A DNA stretch of 64,000 bases. It comes from Corinectria fuckeliana. Taxonomy: Eukaryota > Ascomycota > Sordariomycetes > Hypocreales > Nectriaceae. The stretch is from NCBI GenBank assembly GCA_019137255.1, contig WPDH01000064.1, forward strand, positions 124,715-188,714, given 5' to 3'. The notes beneath the pieces were generated by a model. The model ran no database searches, was not told where the DNA came from, and saw only the letters and a program-made list of their open reading frames with translations. The position numbers and the translations under genes are program-made. This document shows, piece after piece, positions 46,800 through 57,299 of this stretch (within the stretch, counting starts at the first letter, position 1; each line of letters opens with the position of its first letter).

Positions 46800-47980
46800 T
46801 CAAAACCTCAACTTGGGCATCACAAACACCAGCAGCACCAGCACAACCATGAGGCCGTACACCCAAGCGTACAGGATCATCCTCCCCCACCACCCCTGCC
46901 CTTCCGTCATCTTCCTCAGCGTGCCCATCCGCCCCTTGGCCGCCTCCATGCCCAGCTCCGTCTTCTCCATGCCGTCGCCGGCGCGGTTCAGCACGTCCTT
47001 GTCGGCCTCGAGGGTGTTCGAGAAGCGCTGCGAGCTCTCCTTGAGCGCGCCCGCCATCTTGAGGATCGATTCCGACAGCGCGTCCTGCTCGGCGCGCTGG
47101 CGATCCAGGATGGCCTCCGCCGTAGCCGTCGAAGTCTGTGGGGATGCTGGTTTGCTACGGTTGGAGAAGAGGGCGGCGCGGGCCGTGGTGAGGGCCGTGG
47201 CCGTAGCCGTGGGCGACGATATCCCGCCTCGAGGACGGAGTGTTTGGGTTGTGGAGGTCGGTTCTTGCTGGGTGGGAGGCTCTGGGGTCGTTTTCGGAGG
47301 TGGTGTCGGTTCCGGGGGTGATGCTGCCGGTTCTGGTTCGGGGGCTGTCTCGCGCGCTGTCTCGGGCGGCTCTGGTTCGGCGATGTCAGCCTGGCTGGAG
47401 CTTTCCGTCCGCATGCCTGTAGATGACGAGTCGACCATGCTCTCGCTCGGCGTGGGTATTATTTCCGAGAGGATGTCTTCTCCGTCGGAACTGGCATCGT
47501 CGTCGTCGTCGTCGTCGTCGTCGTTAAAGGCCATCTACAGTCCTGGTAAGCGCATACTTTCTTCCCAAACATCACCGACTAAGTATGCACCTCTCGCAGG
47601 TCTTCCAGCCGATCCAGCAGCAGTTCAAGCAGTTCCCTCTTCCGGTTCAAGTCCCCTTGCACCTCTGACCTCCGGCCTGGAGCTTTGATTCCCAAGGCGT
47701 CGTGTTCCAGCTTCGTCAGTGACGACCGCGCATACTCGAGGTTCTGTGGTTCGGAGGATTAGTGGTGCCCTATTCCCGTGCGTTGAGTCGTGGCGGGGAG
47801 GCTCACGGCTGTTACTCTAGCCCTCTCAAACTCACTCGTCCTGAGCCTTCGTTCGCGGTCTGCATCGGCGTGCAGCACGGTCTGCTGCAGGCGCAGGAGC
47901 AGGTGGCCCAGCTCGGCCGAGGCGACATCGATGGCGCTTCGGTTGATGGATGCGCCTGGAGCTTGCGACAATCGCGCCAT
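46800..47980 (-). CDS. USE1: ER SNARE Use1 (retrograde Golgi-to-ER fusion)
   Basis: Three exons, 47980..47807, 47743..47591 and 47534..46800, all phase 0, give 353 residues. Exons 1-2 hold an N-terminal helical region (LGHLLLRLQQTVLHADAD, NLEYARSSLTKLEHDAL, RKRELLELLLDRLEDLRE). After a Pro/Thr/Ala-rich linker the SNARE motif runs about 255-320 (ATAEAILDRQRAEQDALSES, then LKESSQRFSNTLEADKDVL). KMTEGQGWWGRMI and a single C-terminal hydrophobic anchor (LYAWVYGLMVVLVLLVFVM) follow, ending KLRF: a tail-anchored protein. This arrangement is typical of fungal Use1 in the ER fusion complex with Sec20 and Ufe1. Exon 3 starts with a run of nine Asp codons (GAC repeat), a coding microsatellite. Confidence 0.88.
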
Positions 47981-49010
47981 GGTCTGTTGGTGATGGATTT
48001 GTTGGAGACACCTGGGATGGGTGGTCTTAGTGACGTGTGCGGTGCAAGAAGCTCCGGGGAGCGGCGGGACATTTGTGGCTCAAGCTCTTTATGCGCCACA
48101 TTGCCATGTGGACCCAGGACGTCTCGCAGTAAGTCCAGAGGGCCAACGATTTCACGTACGTAAGTACCGTAAAATCCGAGTTAATTTATTGAGATTCTAC
48201 GGTACATATCTACAACTACCTATCAATGGATGGATTGGGTATATTGACATTATGCAATATTCGTTTCTGGAACAGACTTGCCACTAGTTGCGGTCGCACG
48301 GACAAAACCCCCTTGGGTTACGGTCTATCGCAAAAAAGAAGTTACATAAAGAAAACGGATGATGACAACAGTAATTTAGGACAACCAACTACCAAGCAAG
48401 CGAGGCATGATCATGAAAGAATACACGTTCATGCTAGAACTGACTATTGTGTACCAACGCCAGAACCGTATTTGCCCAACGCCTATCCTGTAGTATCGCC
48501 CCATAGCCATATTATCGTAGGCATCCGAGAGTGGTCTTTTTACCCCAGCACGACCCGGCCAGCTACCTATATAGAAAACCCGAGTATAAACTATACTGAT
48601 CTAGCCCTGTACTCGAAGCGTCCTCCTGGTCGTTATTGGCACGGGTCGTCCCCCTCGGGCGTTGGTTATCAACCCAACAAGAGTGCTCGTATCCTGGACA
48701 GGTGCGTTGAGACTATGACGATGGCTCCGAATCTTGAATCCCACTGCGCACACCTCAGGCCCGCGGAACGGAATCCAGGCGCTTCTCTCTTACGGGCTGA
48801 AGACCGGCCAACGTTGAGCCCATTGGACAAGGTGGGGGGGGGGGGGGGGGGGGGGNNGGGGGGGGGGGGGGGGGGGCAGACCTGCATCAATTCCAAGGGA
48901 AGTTTCAACCGGCATGCGTTGCGAGGATGGCGCCATGCATCGTCGTTGTCTCCCTGAAAGTCGTTCGAGAGTGTCCCTGTCTGGGTTGTGTGATTAAGCA
49001 AGCGGCGTGC
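47981..49010. other. intergenic upstream of USE1, includes poly-G with N gap
   Basis: The USE1 promoter side. The 243-residue frame crossing 48226-48957 runs through the poly-G/N stretch and is an artefact. Confidence 0.5.
48835..48876. repeat. poly-G tract interrupted by NN
   Basis: About 40 G bases with two unknown bases at 48856-48857. The true length is uncertain; the NN marks a join or collapsed read region in the assembly. Confidence 0.9.
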
Positions 49011-49576
49011 TTAGTCCTTCCTACCCTCCTCTTCCCCTTCCCCCTTCTCCAAGGTACTGCGTAGCCTTTCCTCCTGTCGCTTCCAGTGGCTGCCCTCTTC
49101 GTAATCGGCGCTGATCTTCAAGGCTTTCCGTAGACGCTCGCTCTCCTTGATCTTGGCATCGGCCATCTCGTGGACCTGGTGCTCCTTGAAGGTCTTCCTG
49201 GGGCCAGAGCCCTTCCGGCCCGAGTTCATCTCGGCGATCAGTTTCTGTCGGAGTTCGTCGCATTGTTTCTCAATCTCGTCTTCATCGATCCTGGATTTGA
49301 TGAGCATCACGGCAGTAGGCTACTTCAAGGTTGAGTGTGCACGTACTCTTCCTCTTCAAGCTGATCCCTCAAGTCAAACACCTTCACTTCAACCTCCCGC
49401 TTGCGATCATGCTCTAGGATGCCCTTGTCGGGCTGGCGCTGCTTGTGTCGCAAGCTGTCGAGGTCTTTGGGGTATGGCGCGCCGAAGTCACGCGGCCTCA
49501 TGTGGGCAAGGTTGCGTTGAACATAGCCAGAGGTGCCGCTGCCGCGGGGTGTGGTGAGGCCGACGTTGTCAGACAT
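49011..49576 (-). CDS. CWC21: pre-mRNA splicing factor Cwc21 (cwf21 domain)
   Basis: Two exons, 49576..49347 and 49290..49011, give 169 residues. The N-terminus MSDNVGLTTPRGSGTSGYVQRN is the diagnostic Cwc21/SRm300 segment. The cwf21 domain follows (ILEHDRKREVEVKVFDLRDQLEEEEIDEDEIEKQCDELRQKL, with the junction inside the Glu run), and then a charged helix-rich tail. Cwc21 sits near Prp8 and Snu114 in the catalytic spliceosome. It is divergent from CDC123, with 426 bases between the start codons. Confidence 0.95.
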
Positions 49577-50002
49577 TGTTGTGGATGATCGATAAAATGG
49601 TTGGCTTCGCGAGTGTTGTGCAGATTTGTGTCCTTGACTCGAAGGAATTGGCGAAATAATAAAGCTATTATTATATGTCGTTCGTTGGAGAAGGGAGGTT
49701 TCGCTGGCTGTACGAAGTACGAAGTACAGTGGGGCCAGTGACGCATGATCCTTGTCGGGCGGTGAGGCACAGATAAAGTGATAGTGGCGGCAGAATCGAT
49801 AATGGATGGTGGGGTAATTGTTCGCTGCTGCGGGATGGAGGGCGACGGAAGATTTCTAAAGGTGTGCAATCAAGTGTGACTCAAGTTATTCCCGTTCTTC
49901 TATCCTACCGGATTTTTGTTGAGAAATTACACGTCAAATACACTCGAGATATCACCACCTTGAACCTGCTTTAGTGGCATCTTTATTCTGCAACCAACTA
50001 CG
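49577..50002. promoter_or_regulatory. bidirectional promoter region CWC21 / CDC123
   Basis: The two genes face away from each other over 426 bases. The tandem word TACGAAGTACGAAGTA occurs at about 49710. No specific factor site is assigned. Confidence 0.4.
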
Positions 50003-51232
50003 ATGCCTCACTTCCCAGATGCCCCGGAGGGAGAAGATACCGAAGTCATCTTCCCCCCAGTCATGAAGGATCACATTCAGAACTGCTCATACGATTCATG
50101 GTTCCCCAAATACCGAAGCTCGTGTCTAAAGTCGCGTATCATCCCTTTACCCCGGTCTTTTGTCGAATATCTTCGTGAGGATGGCATCGTCTTGGCCGAC
50201 GATGACGACAAGCGGGACGAGCCAGAGGAAGAGTGGCATTCAACTGGAACTACGTCCTTCAAGAGGCCCGCCAGAGACCCAGAATCCTCGGACGACGACG
50301 ACGAAGACGAAGTTGAACCGCTACCGCCCAACATGCGATTTCCCGAGACGCACCAGCTGATCAAGGACAAGATCGCCGAACTCGGGGGTGCCGTCGCACC
50401 GAAGCTGAACTGGTCGTCGCCCAAGGATGCCAAGTGGATTTCACCACACCAGAACACGCTCAAGTGCACCTCTCCTAACGACATCTACCTCCTCCTCAAG
50501 TCGTCGTCTTTCGTATCTCACGACCTCGACCATGCCTTTGACGACTGCACCGCCCCGCCGTCCTCGCGACCGTTCGCCCCTGTCCTTATTCTGCGACCGT
50601 TCTTTTCGCCACACGTCGCGCTGGAATTTCGTTGCTTCGTCAAGCACCGGACACTCATAGGCATCACGCAGCGGGACCTCAACCACTATGCCTTCTTGGA
50701 AGGGATTCGACCCCAGCTATGGAAGAAGATCAAGACATTCTTCCAGGAAAAGCTGAGGTTCACATTCCCCGATGCTAGTTTTGCCTTCGATGTCTACGTG
50801 CCCGAAAACTCATTTGAGAAGGATGGCTTGGGAAAAGTGAGACTAATGGATATCAACCCATGGGCGCCTCGGACGGACGGCCTGCTATTCAATTGGCAGG
50901 AGTTGCTGGAGATGGAGGTTCCCAGGCCACTTTATGGGTCGGCAAGCAACGAGCCGGCAGAAGATATCAGCGGCGATGACACGGTCACGGAGGGAGAGGA
51001 CGAAGATGAGACTGAGTATCGACCCGAGCTGGGACCCGAGTTTCGAATCATCGAGAAGGACGACCCGGCAGCGTACAACTTCAGCAGCCCTCTGTACTCG
51101 GCGCACAAACTGCCCAAGGAGGTTGTCGATGCAAGCATGGCGGGCACGGGCGGACTGCGAGAATTTGCGATGCAATGGAAGGAAATCACCGAAGGACGAG
51201 GGGAGAGGATATGGGAGCAAGCAACGAGGTAG
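50003..51232 (+). CDS. CDC123: Cdc123/D123, eIF2 assembly factor
   Basis: An intronless gene of 409 residues. The N-terminus has CSYDSWFPKYRSSCLKSRIIPLP, the D123 signature. LILRPFFSPHVALEFRCFVK and LMDINPWAPRTDGLLF are the ATP-grasp core, where the Asp/Asn pair binds metal-ATP. Two acidic stretches (about residues 66-78 and 93-101, DDDDK and DDDDEDE) precede the fold and another Glu/Asp-rich insert lies near 315-330. Cdc123 joins eIF2 gamma with alpha for assembly of the initiation factor. Length and motif order match the family. Confidence 0.96.
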   Translation: MPHFPDAPEGEDTEVIFPPVMKDHIQNCSYDSWFPKYRSSCLKSRIIPLPRSFVEYLREDGIVLADDDDKRDEPEEEWHSTGTTSFKRPARDPESSDDDDEDEVEPLPPNMRFPETHQLIKDKIAELGGAVAPKLNWSSPKDAKWISPHQNTLKCTSPNDIYLLLKSSSFVSHDLDHAFDDCTAPPSSRPFAPVLILRPFFSPHVALEFRCFVKHRTLIGITQRDLNHYAFLEGIRPQLWKKIKTFFQEKLRFTFPDASFAFDVYVPENSFEKDGLGKVRLMDINPWAPRTDGLLFNWQELLEMEVPRPLYGSASNEPAEDISGDDTVTEGEDEDETEYRPELGPEFRIIEKDDPAAYNFSSPLYSAHKLPKEVVDASMAGTGGLREFAMQWKEITEGRGERIWEQATR

Positions 51233-51781
51233 AAGAGGAGGGGAAGCTGGATGCTATGCTTGGGGGTGATTACCTAGGAAAGAGGTTTGTAAAGGGAACG
51301 TGGCGATGAAATAAATGGAAGCGAATATAAACCTTGGGACCATCTGAATATCTATAGCGTTGACTCCATTCGAGACAAAGAGAGGGACGGACGGCGGACG
51401 AACAGTCATTAGAAGAAGGTAGACTTGAGATGAGAGACTGGAGTGAGGCCAATGGCACACACAGTGCGGATGAATAAACATTCACATACGATGCACACTG
51501 TACGCATGCCCCACGGAATCCTTCTGTTACCCCAATCCCTGCAGCGCATCGCTTCCTCCCTCTTTAGCCTCGACAAGCCTAACAACTGTACATCTAAACC
51601 TCCAGCTGCTCCCAGTTGCCCAACCCGACATCCCGTCACCGAGGTCCCCCGTCCTAACGCCACCCCACCGTACGGTCCCCGACGCACCGTCCCGTTCCGT
51701 TCCGTCAGGGCCTCACCAACGCCGACGACGACGCCGACGACGACCAACCGCTGTTGTTCGCATTCCACGTCGGCAATTGCG
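51233..51781. other. intergenic CDC123 / DUF3716 gene
   Basis: The DUF3716 reading frame extends upstream to 51443 without a stop, but that part is composed of Pro/Thr/Arg-rich sequence without conservation I recognise and is probably the leader. The promoter is expected here. Confidence 0.5.
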
Positions 51782-53140
51782 ATGCCGGTCCGGGCGCGCG
51801 GCTCCAAGGTGACCAAGTCCACCGTCGCCAGCAACTACGGCAACGCCGCCCGGGGGAGTGTTGTTAGTCGCAGTTCCACCCTGTCCAGCGTCGCCCAGGA
51901 GCACCTCGAGCAGTTCGCCCAGCACGTCGCCTCGTCCAACGTCTCGGGCGCCCGCGACGACGGCAGGTTCGACGGACGCGACGTGGACGACGACGAGGAC
52001 GACGAAGCCGCTGCCATTGCGAACCTCCACGGCCTCCACGGCCTGTCCGGCAACGGCGCCGTCGCCGGCGGCCTGCACCAGCTACACCATGCCCTCGGCG
52101 CTGGCGCTGACCTCGCCGACTTCCCCATGACCGTGGACCACCACCATATGCCGGGCCGGCGCACCACGGCCGCGGAGGTGGCCCTGGCCATGCACGGAGA
52201 AGCCCTCAAGATCGACAGCGCCCTGTGCAAGAAGCTGTCGACCGAGGCGGCCCTGCGCGATCCCACCCAGCGCCGCACGGAGCAGAAGCTCAACCTGGAA
52301 CGGCGCAGCAACGTCGAGGCCATGCTCGCCCACATCACCGGCCACAAGGTAGCACAGTCCTGCAAGAACTGTCGCAAGGGCCACGGCCCATGGAACGACT
52401 GCGTTGTCTACGACGGTCAGATGTGCGGTAGTTGCACCAACTGCTGGTTCAATGCCAGCGGAGCGAGATGCACGTTTCACGGTCAGTTCGGACTTGCCCT
52501 TCACTTTGCCCTCCATTTGTCCCTCTATTTTCCCTCGCCTTTCGTCCCCCATTGTTCGCGTTGCCATGCGCGACCCAGTCACGTCCTCGCGGCGTCGCGT
52601 TTTTCGCGCCGATGAATCACCGCCAAACCCGTCGCATCCAAACTTCAACTTGGCCACTGACACCTCCTCGCAGAGAACAACCATCCGCAGCCACAGCCAC
52701 AGACTGTCTACGGCTCCGTCCCTGTCCCCTCCCCCGCCGCCGTCTCCTTCCAGCAGACTCCGGTGCCCCTCCCAATCATCCCCCAGCCTGCGTCCTCCAT
52801 CTCTCAGACGGTGGCGTCCTTGGATCACCTCTCCCCCGCGAGTGTGTCCATGCCGCAGTACTACACTGACATGGACAATTGGAGTATGACAGATCCGACT
52901 AGACGTCTAGTTTCGCAGGCCATGAACGATGTCATTGGCTTCTCCCGCAGAGATAGGCACCTCGCAAGAATCGAAGCCGCTGCGAAGGAACTTGGCATAA
53001 GAATTGCCGAGTACGACGAGTTCCTGCGTACTCCCGAGGGCATGCTTGAGCATCAGCGTGCCGAGGACCAAGTCAACGGCCATGCTTCCGACCTGTGCTG
53101 CCAGGACGACACTCAGCCATACTCGAGCCCCATGTCTTGA
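51782..53140 (+). CDS. DUF3716-type fungal zinc-binding regulator
   Basis: Two exons, 51782..52481 and 52674..53140 (intron 192 bases), give 388 residues from the ATG in MPVRARGSKVTKSTV. An acidic DDDEDDE stretch and a His/Leu/Gly-rich region come first. A cysteine-rich module ends exon 1: SCKNCRKGHGPWNDCVV, then MCGSCTNCWFNASGARCTFH, matching the DUF3716 pattern CxxC...GPxxxC...CxxC, a fungal-specific zinc-binding module. Exon 2 gives a Pro/Gln-rich segment and a helical C-terminus (RRLVSQAMNDVIGFSRRDRHLARIEAAAKEL). A transcription-linked nuclear role is inferred. An upstream start at 51443 would add 113 residues and is less likely. Confidence 0.8.
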
Positions 53141-54936
53141 TGCCTCAGAGTTGAGCAAACCACTACGCCTGAAACCATGGACTACGTATCTGTATCTTCT
53201 GTATTATCACACCGCCTCTGATGGACAAGTGTCCATACGGCCCTCGACGAACAAAAAAACATGTGTAACGAAACACGACTTATGAACAGCTCGCTTGCCC
53301 GAGGTAAGAAGCCCCATTCTCTCTCTCTCACTTTAATCCTTGCCCTGACTCAACGCAGCAATCTGGGGTTCTTATTTGCGCTTTGCGATCAAAGGGATCT
53401 CTCTTGGTTCCCGATCCGAAGTTGCTGAGCACTCCTGACACAAATACCCCTAACACAGTGGATTTTGGAGTACGACCACTCTGGACAGGAATGTCAACAT
53501 ATATGTGGCCTTTGTGTTTCTACACGACATACCATCCACTGAGACTTGTGAGGCCTATGTGTCCCCTCTTCCTCTCATGGGTTGGAAGTCCCAATCTAGG
53601 CCCTCGACTGTTTGGAAATCGCACGCTTTATGGGATGCCATCGAGTGTTTTCTACGCAAACCGGATGGCCTTTGTGTACAGCCGTGTGCTAACACGCCGA
53701 ACCATGCTCGTGGAATATGTCACTTCTGAGACTAGAGACTAGCCCTCTGGAAGTGCTGGTTTAAGCTGGGCATGTACACTCGAATGTAACTGCATCTAAT
53801 GATTGTACTATAGTGGGATATGAGACTAAAGTCGGTTGGGTGGCCATCAAACAATTGTTGCGCCAGGAAACCGCAGACGGAAACTCCTCCGGCAACCTCT
53901 GAGACATAGGAATATCTTAATTAACACACATCTGTCACTCATGCGCTTTCGGTATGTCACTACCCTGAAGGTGCCACCCGTATAACCTGCGGCCTACGGC
54001 GCCCCCAGAGACAATCACATTACACGGCGTCTCTCTGACGTCGTCGAAATCACCCAACCACGGATAGATACATCCATCCCATTGACCTACCGTCCGTCAT
54101 GCTATTCCTTGTAAATAAGAGTAAGACGCCACAATCATCGGATAAGCACGAGTGTTATCTTTCCTATTTTTTTTTTGCCTTACTTGCTATATAGCCTCAA
54201 CTATGCACTAGAAGAAAATACGGGTGCGAAGGACTGGAAAGAACAGAAAAACATCCGAGGGACTAACCGACACGTTGCTGGCCCTGCACGCATACTTGAC
54301 TTCTCATGTAATCCTTATCTCTCCTTGCTTCTATGGAGAAAAAAGTAAGACCGGGAAAGCGAAAGGCGAGGTCACCTAAACTGGGTCTTCCAACAAAATA
54401 AGAAACCAAACAGACAGAGGGAACGACAAAGAAACACCGAGCGCACGCAAATGTAGCAAGATGGTAGGAAAGAGTTTCGTAATTAAACAAAAAATAGATG
54501 GCCGCCATCTTCCGTCGCCCGTACTTCAGATGCAATAATGCCTCGTCATCATCTTCTTCTCCGGCTCGGCCCACTCCGTTTCTCCTTCAAATTCGTCTGG
54601 CCCGCAGGCTGTTCTTCAGGCTCGACCACCTTCTGTTTCTTCCGAACGACGTTTTGGTGATACAGAGCAACTTCCATCATTCCGCGACGTCCTTACAAAT
54701 AAATGAAACCAAGGTCAACCCGGGGCTCAGCCAAAAGCACTAAATTTGGGGTGGCGGGTGAGGCGATGAAAACGGGCACGCGAAAAGGGGAATCGTGCGA
54801 GTGTGCGCCCCAAGCTTCCGGCCCATTGCTAGGACGAGTACAATAAAAAAAATCGTGAGCCATGTCCCCGTGGCCCATCTAAGCGGTGTCGTTATTAAGT
54901 TCGAGGGTATTCGTGTTTTGGTGAGAAAAAAATCAT
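53141..54936. other. 1.8-kb convergent intergenic
   Basis: This lies between the 3' ends of the DUF3716 gene and the G-alpha gene. Short frames (for example 53383-53742) have no recognisable character. I see no RNA gene. Confidence 0.5.
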
Positions 54937-56196
54937 TTAGATCAGACCGCAGAGACGGAGGTTCTCCTGGATGATGATGTCTGGAGAGCGCGTTAGCAAA
55001 GGGAACCAGTGGCGCTGGTTTCGTGATACATACCATTGACTGCAGCCATAACGAAACGGATCTGGGTGGTATCGGTTGCGCAAGTGAAATGGGTGTAGAT
55101 CTGCTTGGTCTCATGCTGGTTCAAGCTCACGAATCGGTTCAGGATATAATCGCAGGCAGCGGCGTAGTCATCGCCACCCTCGTAGTCAGGGAAGTAGTTC
55201 TTCATGGGGCTGACAGGCAGCTTCTCCTTGAAACGATCGATCTTGTTGAGGAAAAGAATGATAGAGGTCTTGATGAACCACCTGGAGTTGCAGATGGAGT
55301 CGAAGAGGGTCAGGGCTTCTTGCATTCGGTTGACCGTCTCATCTTCGAAGAGGAGCTGATCGTACTCGGAGATGGCGACCAGGAAGAGAATGGTGGTGAC
55401 GTTCTCGAAGCAGTGAATCCACTTCTTTCGCTCGGATCTTTGGCCACCGACATCGAACATGCGGTAGGTGAGGTCGCCGATGATGAAGGTGGTCTCGGTA
55501 ATACCGGTGGTCTTGACACGCGATCGGAGGACATCCTGATCGTTGGGCATGTAGTCGGGGGCGGCGATTCGGGCGATGTTATCGAAGTAGCTGCAGGAGT
55601 GTTAGCACGGGAAGACCATGTGTTCATCAAAGAAACACGCACTATCTGGCCGAATCATTGAGCTGGTACTCTCGAGATCGCTTGAAACAGTCCTGGACAC
55701 CGCGGTCCTTCCACAGCGCCTCGATGGCGCTGCCAACCTCTGGGGGCAGAACGTCGCCCTCGATCTGGGCAGGCTGCATGAAGATAGTTTGGACGTGGTA
55801 CTCCATACGCTGGTCCTCGAGGGGAAGCTCGAGCGATTCCATGGCCTCGAGGATGACGCGCATCGATTGGACAGTATTGCTGAAGATTATCTCCTTGAAG
55901 GATTCTCGCTCGTCCCGCGAGTAGCCACCCTCGTGGATCAGCTTCATCTGCTTGAGAATGGTAGACTTTCCGGATTCACCGGCACCTATAGAAGTGGGTT
56001 AGGAATCATCCTGGGCGACGCCATGAGTGCTGCCACTTCCGAACGGCGGATAGGCGGCGTGTGATTGAGGTAACATACCGAGAAGCAGCATCTTTATCTC
56101 GTTGCGCTGCATCATCTTATCCCGCTTGAGCTGGTTCTCAATCTCCTCGTTCCGGGCCTTGCCCTCCTTCTCCTCCGTGCTCATGCCGCAACCCAT
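54937..56196 (-). CDS. gna-1: heterotrimeric G-protein alpha subunit, group I (GNA-1/Gi-like)
   Basis: Four exons, 56196..56079, 55985..55643, 55590..55034 and 54980..54937, give 353 residues. MGCGMSTEEK carries G2 for myristoylation and C3 for palmitoylation. GAGESGKST is the P-loop, split by intron 1. R178 (RSRVKTT) and Q204 (DVGGQRSE) are the GTPase residues, and NKID is the guanine-specificity motif. The end CGLI has the pertussis-toxin-type cysteine C350. Length and every motif match Neurospora GNA-1 and its orthologues, which couple pheromone and nutrient receptors to cAMP signalling. Splicing of the last 44-base exon is required for DIIIQENLRLCGLI; unspliced sequence would replace the receptor-contacting tail. 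Confidence 0.98.
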
Positions 56197-57299
56197 GGTG
56201 ACGTTTTTGTGGCTGTCGCCTCGACGTTACTGGGAGGTATCTTGATGAAACTGGAATGAATCGGCGGCGACGCGTCGGGTGGATGGACGTCAATGTCGCA
56301 AACAGGTCTAGAGTCCGACAAGCGAATGTCAGTACCTGGTTTAGAGAGGTTGGCGGTCGTGAAGGAAGGTGGAAAAGGTTCGATGGATGAAGGAGTGAAG
56401 GTTAAGTGAGAGAAAGGTGAAGCGAGGCAAAAGTCAAGACAAGGTGAGGTGGAGTGAAGAGAAAAGGAGATGGAGGATGGAGAAGCAGCTTTGGGTGTAG
56501 CGCCGCGACTGGGGGGGAGGAGGCTGCAATTTGCAGCACGACACACGAGTCGTGCCAACGAAGGCCCAGCCCACGGCGGATTCTCTCGCGCCTCCCCTGG
56601 ACCAGGGGGGAGTGAGTAGCCCAGGCTCGTGGCCGGGGGAGGGGGGTGTAGTAGTGGGATGGGTCGAGCGAGACGAGCGAGCAGACGGGAGGTCAACAGG
56701 ATGGATGATGATGAATGAGGGAACTAGCAAGCAGCTTCTTGAAATAGAGTAGCGAGCGCTGAAGGCGGGCTGAACGAGAAATTGAGAGACAGGGAAGGCC
56801 AGGCCAAGGAAGCCGTAGAGGGCGCGATGGAGGCGTTAAGACCAGGAGAAATGGGATTAACTGACCTCGTGGGGGCAGATATCAATTGACGATGTCAATG
56901 CGAATCAAAGGCGACGTTCGCAAAGCGGATTGACTGACTACGCGCCTGAAAGAGCTTCCAGACAGTGGTTCGAACCGAGGCGAGCAGTGTAAGAGGGCGA
57001 AAGGGAAGGATACGAAGAAGTAGTGAGGGAGAGAAGAAAGAGAGGAAGAGGAGAGAGTCAGGATGGCGGCAGCTGGCCGGGGAATTAGGGATTCCGCGAC
57101 AGGATGATGATTGGGGGAGGGGGTGCGCGAATGGGCGAAATTAATAAGTAAGGGGGGAGAAGACAGTGGAGGGCGTGCGTGGGAGGAGCGCGAGAAGGAG
57201 CGAAAGCTCGCCTGGTAGCCCGCTAGAGATGCTTCACTGGGCCGGGCTCTCTCCCAGGAGACTGAGCCCCGCGGGAAAATCAATAATTAGCAGCCGACA
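56197..57299. promoter_or_regulatory. upstream region of the G-alpha gene, pyrimidine-rich on the gene strand
   Basis: About 1.1 kb of CT-rich minus-strand sequence, typical of a long fungal promoter/leader. The Ser/Pro-rich frames seen here (56181-56696, 56882-57283) follow from that composition and are not accepted as genes. Confidence 0.5.

Noticed and set aside
48226..48957. 243-residue frame across the poly-G/NN stretch
   Set aside because: Includes a run of Gly from poly-G and an unknown residue; an artefact.
51443..51781. 113-residue N-terminal extension of the DUF3716 protein
   Set aside because: Composition looks like a transcribed leader; the start at 51782 is a better fit.
56960..56985. 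GGTTCGAACC resembling a tRNA B-box
   Set aside because: No acceptor stem, D arm or anticodon arm can be built around it.
56181..57283. Ser/Pro-rich minus-strand frames upstream of the G-alpha gene
   Set aside because: Composition-driven frames in a pyrimidine-rich promoter/leader region.
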